Shown: positions 8,101-17,149, counted from the stretch's first letter. The stretch: DNA of 64,000 bases from Kitasatospora sp. MAA19 (GCF_029894125.1 NZ_JARXYZ010000016.1:62001-126000), one strand, 5' to 3'. A program made the numbers and translations. The notes: generated by a model not told the origin, from the sequence alone.

Positions 8101-9015
8101 ATGTCCATCAAGCGAAGTGCCCTGTCCGTCGGTGTGGTCGGCACCGCGGTCCTCGCGGTGGCCGTTTCCACCGCCGGCACCGCCAGCGCCCACGGCACGA
8201 TGACCAACCCGGTCAGCCGGGTCGCCGCCTGCTACGCCGAGGGCCCCGAGCACCCGGTGTCCCAGGTCTGCAAGGACCTCGTCGCCGCGAGCGGCACCCA
8301 GCCGCTGTACGACTGGAACGAGGTCAACATCGCCAACGCGGCCGGCAACCACCAGGCGCTGATCCCGGACGGCAAGCTCTGCTCGGCCAACCGCGACAAG
8401 TACCAGGCCCTCGACTGGCCGCGCACCGACTGGCCGGCCACCGCGGTCAAGACGGGCGCCTTCACCTTCCAGTTCCGCACCACCGCACCGCACGTCGGCA
8501 CCCAGACCGTCTACATCACCAAGCCGAGCTACGACCCCACCAAGCCGCTGAAGTGGTCGGACCTCGACCCGACCCCGGTCGCCCAGGTGCAGGTCGACCG
8601 GACCGCCACCAACGGCTTCTACACCTACTCCGGCACCCTGCCGCAGCGCACCGGCCGCCAGCTGCTGTACACGGTCTGGCAGCGCAGCGACAGCCCGGAG
8701 GCGTTCTACAGCTGCTCCGACATCGACTTCGGCACGGCCGGCGCCCCGGCCGGCACGGCGCTCGCCGCGCAGGCCCCGGCCGCGCCCAGCGACGCGCAGA
8801 TCGCGGCCGACGCGTCCAAGTCCACGGTCGCCCACCACGGCCACGGCGGTGACCCCAACTCCCCGGCCGGCGCGGTGATCCCGACCACCGCCGCGGCCGT
8901 CGGCACGTCGGCCACCGGTCCGCTGCTGCTGGCCGGTGCCGCCGCGATCAGCGTCGGCTGGGCCGGCATGGTGCTCCGGCGCCGTCGCATCGAGGCTGTT
9001 CGACGCGACTCCTGA
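8101..9015 (+). CDS. Secreted AA10 lytic polysaccharide monooxygenase with C-terminal membrane anchor
   Basis: 304 residues. A signal peptide ends in TASA and cleavage exposes HGTMTNPVSRV, so His37 becomes the N-terminal copper ligand of the AA10 histidine brace; the second His is likely in FRTTAPHVGTQ. Other family marks are YDWNEVNIANAAGNH and LPQRTGRQLLYTVWQRSD. AA10 enzymes oxidatively cleave chitin or cellulose. There is no carbohydrate-binding module: a Pro/Ala-rich linker leads to a membrane segment (PLLLAGAAAISVGWAGMVL) and RRRR, so the enzyme is probably held at the cell surface. AAGGAG lies ten bases before the ATG. Confidence 0.9.
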   Translation: MSIKRSALSVGVVGTAVLAVAVSTAGTASAHGTMTNPVSRVAACYAEGPEHPVSQVCKDLVAASGTQPLYDWNEVNIANAAGNHQALIPDGKLCSANRDKYQALDWPRTDWPATAVKTGAFTFQFRTTAPHVGTQTVYITKPSYDPTKPLKWSDLDPTPVAQVQVDRTATNGFYTYSGTLPQRTGRQLLYTVWQRSDSPEAFYSCSDIDFGTAGAPAGTALAAQAPAAPSDAQIAADASKSTVAHHGHGGDPNSPAGAVIPTTAAAVGTSATGPLLLAGAAAISVGWAGMVLRRRRIEAVRRDS

Positions 9016-9063
9016 CGCCGGGCGCGGGACCGGGCCGGCCATACCCCCGTCCGACCCGGTTCC

Positions 9064-9293
9064 GTGGCTCCACCCCGTGTGAAACGAACGGCGGCGGGCC
9101 CCCCCGGGTTTGGGTTTAAGGGTGGGGGGCCGCCGCGGGTGGTGGGGGGGGGGCCGGGGGGGGTGGGGGCGGGGGCGGGGGGCCCCCCCCCGGGGCACCC
9201 GCCGGGGGGGCGTGCCCCCCCCCTGTTCCACCCGCCGGGGGCCGCCCCCGCGGCGGGGGGGGGGGGGGGGGGCCCCCCCCGCCGGGTGAGGAG
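9064..9293. other. Abnormal G/C homopolymer stretch, probably assembly or sequencing artefact
   Basis: Between the convergent LPMO and DUF2510 genes the sequence degenerates into long G and C runs, including 18 consecutive G at 9255-9272 followed by eight C. Nothing like it occurs elsewhere in the window. Normal-looking sequence resumes at about 9290. No gene or clear terminator can be read in it. Poor base calls over a GC-rich hairpin are the simplest explanation. Confidence 0.6.
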
Positions 9294-9301
9294 CGGGTGG
9301 C

Positions 9302-10477
9302 TCAGGTGCTGGTGCCGCCGGTTCCGGCGGCACCACCGCCGGGAACTCCACCGGGGACGCCGCCGGGGACGCCGCCGGGCAGTCCGCCGCCCGGGAGGGA
9401 CGGCAGCTTGCCCTTGTAGTCGGTGATGCCGTTGAGGATGGTGTCCATCACGCCGGGGTCCGGCGCCTTGTCGGCGATGTCGAAGCCGAAGTGCACCGAG
9501 ACCAGCGCCTTGCCGTCGGCGGACGGGAAGACCACCGTCTGCACGTAGCCGTTGTTGCCCTTGGGCGCGTCGACCTTCCAGCGGACCAGGTAGCCGTCCT
9601 GGCCGTTGACCTTGACCGCCTCGGACTTCAGCTCCTGGTGCCCGGTGATGTCGCCGTACGACTCCTTGGCCGCCTTGTCGATGTCGGCCTTGGCCGCCGC
9701 CTGGGCGTCGGTGCCGCCGCCGTCGATCCGGCCGGTGGTCACGCCGCCGAGGGTGCACGTGCTGCTGCCGTCCGGGCAGGTGTACGAGCCGACGGTGAGC
9801 ACGGCGTAGCCGTCGTTGGTGGCGTCGGCCCGCCAGCCGGAGGGGACGGGCAGGGTGAGCCGGTTCACCAGGTCGATCGCGTTCCCGGCGCCGGGCCTGG
9901 TCTTGCCGCTGCCGTTGCCGCCGTTCCCACCGCTCCCGTTGCCGCCACTCCCGTTGCCGCCGCTCCCGCTCCCACCGTTGCCGCTGTCGCCGTTGCCGCC
10001 GCCGAGGCCCGGGAAGCCGTTCCAGGGCCCGTTCTCGCCGTTCGGCACGACCGGTCGGGCGCTACGCTGCGTGCGGTTGTCGCCGTGGCCGTCCATCGCC
10101 AGGTAGGTGATCCCGGAACCGGCGCCCAGGCCGAGCAGCGCCGCCACGGCGGTGGCGATCACCAGCCGGGACGGGCGGCGCCGGGGCCCCCGCGGCGGGG
10201 GCGGCGCCGCGGCACCGTAGGCGGTGCCGAAGGGCGGCGGCTCCGGGTAGCGGACCGTCGGTCCGCTGTCCAGCACCTCGCCCTCCAGGACCGTGGGCTC
10301 CTCGGCCGACCCCGGCCCCGGAGACCCGGCCGCCGGGGGCACCGGCTCCGGGGCGTCCGAGGGTGCGGGCCGGGTGCTGGCCGTCCAACCCCTGCCGTCC
10401 CACCAGCGCTGCGGCCTCGGGTCGCTGCCGGTGTCCTTCGGGTCCGGGTACCACCCGGCGGGAATCTGCTCACTCAC
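9302..10477 (-). CDS. DUF2510 membrane protein with Gly-rich linker
   Basis: 391 residues. An N-terminal DUF2510 domain (IPAGWYPDPKDTGSDPRPQ, RWWDGRGWT) is followed by a Pro-rich cytoplasmic stretch, one membrane segment at about residues 105-128 (LVIATAVAALLGLGAGSGI), a long Gly/Ser/Asn-rich linker and an extracellular globular domain (about 200-360) with paired Cys in SYTCPDGSSTCTLGG. The tail consists of repeated PGGV units. The function is unknown. DUF2510 is common in actinobacterial membrane proteins. GTG start at 10477. The simple-sequence linker and tail are likely length-variable between strains. Confidence 0.8.
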   Translation of the reverse strand: MSEQIPAGWYPDPKDTGSDPRPQRWWDGRGWTASTRPAPSDAPEPVPPAAGSPGPGSAEEPTVLEGEVLDSGPTVRYPEPPPFGTAYGAAAPPPPRGPRRRPSRLVIATAVAALLGLGAGSGITYLAMDGHGDNRTQRSARPVVPNGENGPWNGFPGLGGGNGDSGNGGSGSGGNGSGGNGSGGNGGNGSGKTRPGAGNAIDLVNRLTLPVPSGWRADATNDGYAVLTVGSYTCPDGSSTCTLGGVTTGRIDGGGTDAQAAAKADIDKAAKESYGDITGHQELKSEAVKVNGQDGYLVRWKVDAPKGNNGYVQTVVFPSADGKALVSVHFGFDIADKAPDPGVMDTILNGITDYKGKLPSLPGGGLPGGVPGGVPGGVPGGGAAGTGGTST

Positions 10478-10578
10478 AACAGAGAATCTAAAGGCACGTG
10501 GATAAGCGCGAAATCAGCGCAGCCCGGAATTCCGGCGGTTTTCGATGAGATTACGGTGAGAAGGGCCCCGCCGCGCGG

Positions 10579-11367
10579 CTACAGCGGGGTCACGTACGCG
10601 CCCGAGATGCCGCCGTCCACCAGGAACTCGCTCGCCGTGATGAAGGACGAGTCGTCGCTCGCCAGGAAGGCCACCGCGGCGGCGATCTCCTCCGCCCGGG
10701 CGAACCGGCCCAACGGGATGTGCACCAGCCGGCGGGCCGCCCGCTCCGGGTCCTCGGCGAACAGCTCCCGCAGCAGCGGGGTGTCCACCGGCCCCGGCGA
10801 CAGCGCGTTCACCCGGATCCCCTCCCGGGCGAACTGCACGCCCAGTTCGCGGGACATCGCGAGCACCCCGCCCTTGGAGGCGGTGTACGAGATCTGCGAG
10901 GTGGCCGCGCCCATCCGGGCCACGAAGCTGGCGGTGTTGATGATCGAGCCCCGCCCGTGCCGCCGCATGTACGGCAGCGCGGCCTTGCAACACAGGTACA
11001 CCGAGGTCAGGTTGACCTCCTGGACCTTGCGCCAGGCGTCCAGCCCGGTGGTCAGGATCGAGTCGTCCTCCGGCGGCGAGATGCCCGCGTTGTTGAACGC
11101 GACGTCCACGCTGCCGTACGTCTCGTAGGCCTCGTCGAACAGCGCCTCGACCATGTACGGGTCGGTGACGTCGGTGTGCACGAACAGGCCGCCGACCTCC
11201 TTGGCGGCTGCCCGCCCCGACTCCTCGTCCAGGTCCGCGCAGACCACCTTCGCGCCCTCCGAGGCGAGCCGGCGGGCGGCCGCCAGGCCGATCCCGCTGC
11301 CCGCGCCGGTGATCACGGCGGTGCGGTCGACCAGCCGGCGGCACACCGTGGCGTCGTTGTCGGTCAT
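10579..11367 (-). CDS. SDR-family NAD(P)-dependent oxidoreductase
   Basis: 262 residues, a classical short-chain dehydrogenase. The cofactor motif is TGAGSGIG near residue 20, NNAGIS around 90, and the catalytic Ser and YxxxK are in TSQISYTASKGGVLAMSREL. It is the third gene of an operon after the glutamine-synthetase-like and aldehyde dehydrogenase genes (7 bases from the latter). In that context it probably reduces or oxidises an intermediate of amine catabolism, but the substrate is not readable from sequence. Confidence 0.88.
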   Translation of the reverse strand: MTDNDATVCRRLVDRTAVITGAGSGIGLAAARRLASEGAKVVCADLDEESGRAAAKEVGGLFVHTDVTDPYMVEALFDEAYETYGSVDVAFNNAGISPPEDDSILTTGLDAWRKVQEVNLTSVYLCCKAALPYMRRHGRGSIINTASFVARMGAATSQISYTASKGGVLAMSRELGVQFAREGIRVNALSPGPVDTPLLRELFAEDPERAARRLVHIPLGRFARAEEIAAAVAFLASDDSSFITASEFLVDGGISGAYVTPL

Positions 11368-11374
11368 CGGGCTC

Positions 11375-12757
11375 CTACTCCTCGCTGTGGATGAAGACGT
11401 TCTTGGTCTCGGTGAACTGGCGCAGCGCGTCCGGCCCCAGCTCCCGGCCGACGCCGGACTCGCCGTAGCCGCCGAACGGCGTCCAGTACCGCACCGAGGA
11501 GTGCGAGTTGACCGACAGGTTGCCCGCCGCGACGCCCCGGGCCAGCCGCAGCGCCCGGCCGAGGTCCCTGGTCCAGATCGAGCCGGACAGGCCGTAGCGG
11601 GTGGCGTTGGCCAACCGCAGCGCGTCCGCCTCGTCGGTGAACGGCAGCACGGCGGCGACCGGGCCGAAGATCTCCTCGGTGACCGCCGGCACCTGCGGGT
11701 CGGGCGGCGCGATCACCGTCGGCGGGTACCAGTAACCGGGCCCGTCCGGCACCGCGCCGCGGGCCAGCACCGGCAGCTCCGGGGTGAGGTAGGAGGCCAC
11801 CCGGCGCACCTGGGCGGCCGAGATCAGCGGGCCGAGCCGGGTCTCGGGGTCCGCCGGGTCGCCGGTGCGCAGCGCCTCGACGGCGGGCAGCAGCAGGGCC
11901 AGGAAGTCGTCGTACACCTCCCGCTGGACCAGGATCCGGCTGCGGGCGCAGCAGTCCTGGCCGCTGTTGTCGGCGAAGGACATCGGGTCCGCGGCGCGGG
12001 CCAGGTCGGCGTCGGCGAAGACGATGCTGGGGCTCTTGCCGCCCAACTCCAGGGTGACCCGCTTGGCCCGGGCCGCGCAGCGGGCGGCCACCTCCTTGCC
12101 GACCACGGTCGAGCCGGTGAAGACGATCTTGCGGACCGCCGGATGGTCCACCAGGGCCCGCCCGGTCGTCCCGCCCGCGCCCGGCAGCACCTGGAACAGG
12201 CCCTCCGGCAGCCCTGCCGCCAGGGCGAGTTCGGCCAGGCGCAGTGCCGTCAGCGGGGTCGCCTCGGCGGGCTTCAGCAGGACCGCGTTGCCCGCCGCCA
12301 GGGCGGGCGCGAAGCCCCAGGCGGCGATCGGCATCGGGAAGTTCCACGGCGCGATCACCCCGACCACGCCGACCGGTTCGTGGAAGGTCACGTCCAGGCC
12401 GCCCGCCACCGGGATCTGGCGGCCGGTCAGCCGCTCCACTCCCCCGGCCGCGTACTCCAGCAGGTCCCGGACGTTGCCGGCCTCCCAGCGGGCGTTGCCC
12501 ACGGTGTGCCCGGCCTCGCGCACCTCCAGCGCGGCCAGCTCCGGGACGTGCACCTCGACCTGGTCGGCGAACCGGCGCAGCAGCCGGGCCCGTTCACCCG
12601 GTGCCAGCGCCGCCCAGCCCGACTGGGCCTTCAGCGCGCGCTGCACCGCCGCTTCCAGCTGCTCGGCGGTGGTGTCCGGGACGGTGGCGAGCACCTCGCC
12701 GGTGGTCGGATTGCGGACGGTGCTGCTGGTGGGCCCGGTGGTAGCCGGCTCGGTCAT
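11375..12757 (-). CDS. Aldehyde dehydrogenase of the gamma-glutamyl-amine pathway
   Basis: 460 residues. The ALDH signatures are GVIAPWNFPMPIAAW (cofactor pocket), FTGSTVVGKEV, the catalytic Glu in VTLELGGKSPS and the catalytic Cys in DNSGQDCCARSR. It begins five bases after the glutamine-synthetase-like gene, implying co-translation. It should oxidise the aldehyde formed from a gamma-glutamylated amine, as PuuC does for gamma-glutamyl-aminobutyraldehyde. The ATG at 12757 is used; a much longer frame upstream is antisense noise over the synthetase gene. Confidence 0.88.
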   Translation of the reverse strand: MTEPATTGPTSSTVRNPTTGEVLATVPDTTAEQLEAAVQRALKAQSGWAALAPGERARLLRRFADQVEVHVPELAALEVREAGHTVGNARWEAGNVRDLLEYAAGGVERLTGRQIPVAGGLDVTFHEPVGVVGVIAPWNFPMPIAAWGFAPALAAGNAVLLKPAEATPLTALRLAELALAAGLPEGLFQVLPGAGGTTGRALVDHPAVRKIVFTGSTVVGKEVAARCAARAKRVTLELGGKSPSIVFADADLARAADPMSFADNSGQDCCARSRILVQREVYDDFLALLLPAVEALRTGDPADPETRLGPLISAAQVRRVASYLTPELPVLARGAVPDGPGYWYPPTVIAPPDPQVPAVTEEIFGPVAAVLPFTDEADALRLANATRYGLSGSIWTRDLGRALRLARGVAAGNLSVNSHSSVRYWTPFGGYGESGVGRELGPDALRQFTETKNVFIHSEE

Positions 12758-12762
12758 CGGCC

Positions 12763-14148
12763 TCACATCCGTTCGAAGGAGCGGTAGCGCTCCCAGTCGG
12801 TCACGGCCCCGTCGAAGGCGCACTGCTCCACCCGGGCCATGTTCAGGTAGTGCTCGACCACGTCGTCGCCGAAGGCGGCCCGGGCCGGCTCGCTCTGCGC
12901 CCACAGCTCCGCCGCCTCGCGCAGCGAACCCGGCACCCGGGCGTACTCCTGCACCGCGTAGGCGTTGCCCAGGCACGGCGCGGGCAGCTCCAGCTTGCGC
13001 TGCAGTCCGTGCAGGCCGGCCGCGATCATCCCGGCCACCGCCAGGTACGGGTTGACGTCCCCGCCCGGCACCCGGTTCTCCATCCGCAGGCCGGGGCCGT
13101 GGCCGACCACCCGGTAGGCGCAGGTCCGGTTGTCCCGGCCCCAGGCCACCGCCGTCGGGGCGAACGAGCCCGGGCGGTACCGCTTGTACGAGTTGATGTT
13201 CGGCGCGTACAGCAGGCTGAACTCGCGCAGCGCCGTCAGCTGGCCGGCCAGGAAGTGCCGCATGGTGTCGGTCATCCGGCCGTCCCGGTCGGCGAAGGCC
13301 GGCGCGCCCACCGCGTCGCGCAGCGACAGGTGGATGTGGCAGCTGTTGCCCTCGCGCTCGTTGTACTTGGCCATGAAGGTCAGCGCGCAGCCCTGTTGCG
13401 CGGCGATCTCCTTCGCGCCCGTCTTGTAGACGCTGTGCTGGTCGCAGGTGGTCAGCGCGTCCGCGTAGCGGAAGGCGATCTCGTGCTGGCCCAGGTTGCA
13501 CTCGCCCTTCGCGGACTCCACCACCAGGCCCGCGCCCGCCATTTCGGTGCGGATCCGGGACAGCAGCGGCTCCACCCGGGCCGTGCCCAGCATCGAGTAG
13601 TCCACGTTGTACAGGTTCGCCGGCGTCAGACCGCGGTAGCCGCCCAACCAGGCCTGCTCGTAGGTGTCCCGGAACACCAGGAACTCCAACTCGGTGCCGA
13701 TGTCGGCGGCCAGCCCGTACTCCGCCAGCCGCGCGATCTGGCGGCGCAGCAGCTGGCGCGGGGCGGCGTCGACCGGGCGGCCGCCGTGCCGGGCCAGGTC
13801 CGCGGTCACCTGTGCGGTGCCCGGCTGCCAGGGGGTCAGCCGCAGGGTGCCGAGGTCGGGGCGCATCGCGAAGTCGCCGTAGCCGGTCGCCCAGGAGGAG
13901 AAGGCGTAGCCGTCCACGGTGTTCAGGTCCACGTCGACGGCCAGCAGGTAGTCGCAGGCCTCGGCGCCGTGCTCGACCACCTCGTCCAGGAAGAAGCGGG
14001 CGGCGAAGCGCTTGCCCTGCAGGCGCCCCTGCATGTCCGTGAACGCCAGCGCGACGGTGTGGACTTCTCCGGTGTCCACCAGGGTGCGCAGCTCGTCCAG
14101 GGTCAACGGCGGACGGGGCGGCACGCCCGCGGCGGCGTTCTCGGGCAT
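12763..14148 (-). CDS. Glutamine-synthetase-like gamma-glutamyl-amine ligase (GlnA4/GlnA3 type)
   Basis: 461 residues with the GS fold. Metal and substrate motifs are GTELEFLVF, SAKGECNLGQHEI, EGNSCHIHLSL, SYKRYRPGSFAP and RMENRVPGGDVNP. Linkage to aldehyde dehydrogenase, SDR and a divergent C26 peptidase shows it ligates glutamate to an amine for catabolism rather than assimilating ammonia. In S. coelicolor such homologues are GlnA4 (gamma-glutamylethanolamide synthetase) and GlnA3 (gamma-glutamylpolyamine synthetase). The genome position here favours the GlnA4 orthologue, SCO1613 as I recall it. GAGGAGAAGG precedes the ATG at 14148; a GTG eight codons upstream is less likely. Confidence 0.8.
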   Translation of the reverse strand: MPENAAAGVPPRPPLTLDELRTLVDTGEVHTVALAFTDMQGRLQGKRFAARFFLDEVVEHGAEACDYLLAVDVDLNTVDGYAFSSWATGYGDFAMRPDLGTLRLTPWQPGTAQVTADLARHGGRPVDAAPRQLLRRQIARLAEYGLAADIGTELEFLVFRDTYEQAWLGGYRGLTPANLYNVDYSMLGTARVEPLLSRIRTEMAGAGLVVESAKGECNLGQHEIAFRYADALTTCDQHSVYKTGAKEIAAQQGCALTFMAKYNEREGNSCHIHLSLRDAVGAPAFADRDGRMTDTMRHFLAGQLTALREFSLLYAPNINSYKRYRPGSFAPTAVAWGRDNRTCAYRVVGHGPGLRMENRVPGGDVNPYLAVAGMIAAGLHGLQRKLELPAPCLGNAYAVQEYARVPGSLREAAELWAQSEPARAAFGDDVVEHYLNMARVEQCAFDGAVTDWERYRSFERM

Positions 14149-14303
14149 GACGGAACCCTTCTCCTCGATCACTCTTCGAGATCAAGCGGTCACAGCGAAC
14201 CGTACGGCCTGCGGCGGACGGCGCGGAAGAGGGCGGGCGGGTGTGGCGCGCCGATGTGCGCGATTGACGAGGGATCAGGCGGTACGGGAGGAGAATGCGC
14301 GCC

Positions 14304-15053
14304 ATGGATCGCAGGCCTTTCATCGGCGTCAGCACCTACGTGGTCGACGCGAGTTGGAGCAACTGGCGGGGCCGCCGGGTGGCCCTGTTGCCCGAGCGGT
14401 ACACCGCGTACGTCCAGGACTCCGGCGGGATCGCGGTACTCCTGCCGCCCGACGCCCCCGAACGCGCACCCGAGGTGCTCGCCCGGCTCGACGCCCTCGT
14501 CATCGCCGGCGGGCCGGACATCGACCCCGCCTACTACGGGCAGTCCGCCCACCCCCGCACCGAGGTCGACTCCCCGGAGCGGGACCAGTGGGAGGCGGCC
14601 CTGCTCCGGGCGGCCCTGGCGGCCGGGATGCCGCTGCTGGGGATCTGCCGGGGCATGCAGGTGCTCAACGTCGTCTGCGGGGGGACGCTCGTCCAACACC
14701 TCCCGGACGTCCTGCCGGTGGACGTCCACGGCGGTACCGACGGCGGGTACGGGACGCACCTGGTGCGTCCCGTACCGGGGACGCTGCTCGGCGGACTGCT
14801 GCCGGAGAGCGAGGTGGAGGTGCCGACCTTCCACCACCAGGCCGTCGACCGGGTCGGGACGGGCCTGCGGGTCGGCGCCCATGCGCCGGACGGGACGGTG
14901 GAGGCGGTCGAGGGTCCGGGGTTCACCCTGGGCGTGCAGTGGCACCCGGAGCAGGGGGACGACCTGCGGGTCATGCGGGCCCTCGTCCGGGCGGCCACCG
15001 CGGCGCAGTTGGACGCGGTGCAGGTGGACGTGGACGCGGTGCTGCCGGGGTAG
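14304..15053 (+). CDS. Class I glutamine amidotransferase-like gamma-glutamyl hydrolase (peptidase C26)
   Basis: About 249 residues. The nucleophile elbow GICRGMQVLN holds the catalytic Cys; the His and Glu are in VQWHPEQGDD. The oxyanion motif DALVIAGGPDIDP and the FHHQAV stretch match PuuD-like hydrolases that release glutamate from gamma-glutamyl compounds. It is divergent from the ligase operon across a 155-base promoter region, which suits a shared pathway. Two ATGs exist: the one at 14304 has GAGGAG at a normal distance, the one at 14295 is too close to it. A strong bidirectional hairpin follows. Confidence 0.85.
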   Translation: MDRRPFIGVSTYVVDASWSNWRGRRVALLPERYTAYVQDSGGIAVLLPPDAPERAPEVLARLDALVIAGGPDIDPAYYGQSAHPRTEVDSPERDQWEAALLRAALAAGMPLLGICRGMQVLNVVCGGTLVQHLPDVLPVDVHGGTDGGYGTHLVRPVPGTLLGGLLPESEVEVPTFHHQAVDRVGTGLRVGAHAPDGTVEAVEGPGFTLGVQWHPEQGDDLRVMRALVRAATAAQLDAVQVDVDAVLPG

Positions 15054-15098
15054 CCGGGGCGCCGCCGACCGGCCGCCGGGGAGTCGGGTTTCGGCCCG

Positions 15099-15136
15099 GG
15101 AGGCTCCCGCGCTCCGTCCGGAGCGCGGGAGCCTCC
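15099..15136. terminator. Bidirectional terminator between C26 hydrolase and SGNH genes
   Basis: A 17-pair perfect stem (GGAGGCTCCCGCGCTCC and its complement) with loop GTCC lies between convergent genes. Confidence 0.85.
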
Positions 15137-15163
15137 GCGTTCGCGGGCCCCGGTGTTCCGGGG

Positions 15164-15910
15164 TCAGACGTGCGCGGCCGGTTCGGGGAGGTGGGCGGCG
15201 GCGAGCAGGGTGGGCAGCATCCGGGCGGCGTGGGTGGCATAGCCGTGGGGCGAGGGGTGGACGCCGTCGGGGCCGAGGAGGTGGGCCGCCTGGTCGCGGA
15301 ACTCGGGGCCCGAGGTGGCGGCCAGGTGGGCGCCGACCCGGTCGGCGGTGCGGGTGTGGCGGCGGGCGAGGCGGCGGGAGCGGTGGTGGCCGATCCAGCG
15401 GGCGTGGACGCGGAAGCCGGGGGCGTGACCGGGGTCGGGGCAGGGCACCACGACCAGCTGCCAGCCGGCGTCGCGCAGGTTCTGGGCGAGGTGGGCGAAG
15501 CGGCGGGCGGCGCGGCCGAGCGGGCTCGGCAGCAGGACGTCGTTGCCACCGACGATCAGGACCGCGATGCCGGGCCGCAGCCGGGCGGCGCGCGACACCT
15601 GGCGGCCGACCGCGGCGGTGGTGGCGCCGACCCGGGCCAGGACCCGGAGGTCCACCGGGCGGCCGGTGCCCTCGGCGAGTCCCTGGGCGAGCCGGGCGCC
15701 GAGGGTCTGCTCGGGCCGGTGGGCGCCGAAGCTCTGGGCGAGCGAGTCGCCGAGCATCAGCAGGGTGAGCGGCCGGTCTTCGGCGGCGGGTTCGGCCGGC
15801 CCGTACCGCCCGTCGGCGACCGGGACGGACCAGTCGGCGGGCGGGCGGTGGGCCAGCAGGTGGGTGTACAGCCGGGCGAGCCGGGCGAGCCGGGTGGCGG
15901 GGCGGCGCAT
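15164..15910 (-). CDS. SGNH/GDSL-family hydrolase
   Basis: 248 residues. SGNH blocks are visible: block I LLMLGDSLAQSFGA (nucleophile Ser in GDS), block III VLIVGGNDVLLPSP (Asn) and block V LLGPDGVHPSPHGY (Asp and His). There is no signal peptide, so it is a cytoplasmic esterase, thioesterase or acyltransferase-like enzyme. It is the last gene of the desaturase-methyltransferase-MFS-ACP-KS operon, 15 bases after the KS, so it may release or hydrolyse the acyl product. The start at 15910 is ATG. Confidence 0.85.
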   Translation of the reverse strand: MRRPATRLARLARLYTHLLAHRPPADWSVPVADGRYGPAEPAAEDRPLTLLMLGDSLAQSFGAHRPEQTLGARLAQGLAEGTGRPVDLRVLARVGATTAAVGRQVSRAARLRPGIAVLIVGGNDVLLPSPLGRAARRFAHLAQNLRDAGWQLVVVPCPDPGHAPGFRVHARWIGHHRSRRLARRHTRTADRVGAHLAATSGPEFRDQAAHLLGPDGVHPSPHGYATHAARMLPTLLAAAHLPEPAAHV

Positions 15911-15925
15911 GACGGTGCTCCGGGA

Positions 15926-17149
15926 TCAGGCGGCGGTGAGGACGAGGGCGGCGTTCTGCCCGCCGAAGCCGCTGGAGACGGACAGGGCGGCCGGGACGGC
16001 GAGCGGGCGCGGCGCCTTGGCGACCACGTCGAGGTCGATCGCGTCATCGAGCCGGTCGAGGTTGGCGGTGGGCGGGATGAGCCGGTGCTGGAGGGTGAGG
16101 ACGGTGACGGCGGCCTCGATCGCGCCGGCCGCGCCCATGGTGTGGCCGATGACGCTCTTGTTGGCGGTGACCGGCGGCGGCCGGTGGAAGACCTGCCGCA
16201 GGGCGGCCGCCTCGGCGGGGTCGTTGAGCGCGGTGCCGGTGCCGTGCGCGTTGACGTGCCCGATCTCGTACGGGGCGAGCCCGGCGTCCGCGAGGGCCGC
16301 GCGGACGGCGCGGGCGAGGCCGTCGCCGCCGGGGTGCGGGGCGGTGAAGTGGTGGGCGTCGCCGGCGGCGCCGTGTCCGGCCAGGTAGGCGCGGGGGCGC
16401 GCGCCGCGGGCGCGGGCGTGTTCGGCGCGTTCGAGGACGAGGACGCCGGCGCCCTCGCCGAGGACGAAGCCGTCCCGGTCGGCGTCGAAGGGGCGGGAGG
16501 CGCCGGCCGGGTCGTGCCGTCGGCGGGAGAGCGCGCCGAGCCGGTCGAAGGCGACGGCCGTCATCGGGGTGCGGGGGCTGTCGGTGCCGCCGGCGAGGAC
16601 GAGGTCGCAGGTGCCGGCCCGGATCAGGTCGGCGCCGAGGGCGAGCGCGGTGGTGCCGGAGGCGCAGGCGGTGCTGACCACCAGGCCGGGGCCGCAGATG
16701 CCCAGGTCGAGGCCGACCTCGCCGGCCGCCATGTTGGGGATGCTGCGCGGCAGCATCAGCGGGGAGACCCGGTCGGCCCGGCCCTGCTCCAGCCGGGCGT
16801 ACTCGACCGCGTAGGTCTGCACGCTGTTGGCGCTGACGCCGAGGACCACGCCGACCCGGGTACCGTCCCAGGCGGCCGGGTCGAGCGCGGCGTCGGCGAC
16901 GGCCTGCCGGGCGGCGACCAGGGCGAGTTGGGTGAAGCGGTCGAGGCGGCGGGCGAGCCGCCCGCCGAGGAGCGCGGACGGGTCGAAGTCGGCCACCTGG
17001 CAGGAGAAGTCGACGTTCAGGCCGGCGAGTTCGGGGTCGGGCCCGGCGGTGGGCTCGGCGCCGAGGAAGCGCTCCCAGACGGCGGCCGCCCCGGTGCCGG
17101 CGGGCGTGACCAGCCCGAGCCCGGTGACGGCCACGGCGCCGGCGCTCAA
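15926..17149 (-). CDS. Beta-ketoacyl-ACP synthase (FabF-like) of an orphan acyl operon
   Basis: 407 residues with an intact Cys-His-His triad: Cys in VVSTACASGTTALALG, His in GHVNAHGTGTALND and His in NKSVIGHTMGAAGAIE. Length and motifs match FabF or type II polyketide KS-alpha enzymes, which extend an acyl-ACP by two carbons. The TTG at 17149 overlaps the ACP stop (TTGA), implying translational coupling to that ACP; an alternative GTG lies five codons in. No ketoreductase, dehydratase or malonyl transferase is in the operon, so these would be borrowed from primary fatty acid synthesis. Confidence 0.88.
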   Translation of the reverse strand: MSAGAVAVTGLGLVTPAGTGAAAVWERFLGAEPTAGPDPELAGLNVDFSCQVADFDPSALLGGRLARRLDRFTQLALVAARQAVADAALDPAAWDGTRVGVVLGVSANSVQTYAVEYARLEQGRADRVSPLMLPRSIPNMAAGEVGLDLGICGPGLVVSTACASGTTALALGADLIRAGTCDLVLAGGTDSPRTPMTAVAFDRLGALSRRRHDPAGASRPFDADRDGFVLGEGAGVLVLERAEHARARGARPRAYLAGHGAAGDAHHFTAPHPGGDGLARAVRAALADAGLAPYEIGHVNAHGTGTALNDPAEAAALRQVFHRPPPVTANKSVIGHTMGAAGAIEAAVTVLTLQHRLIPPTANLDRLDDAIDLDVVAKAPRPLAVPAALSVSSGFGGQNAALVLTAA

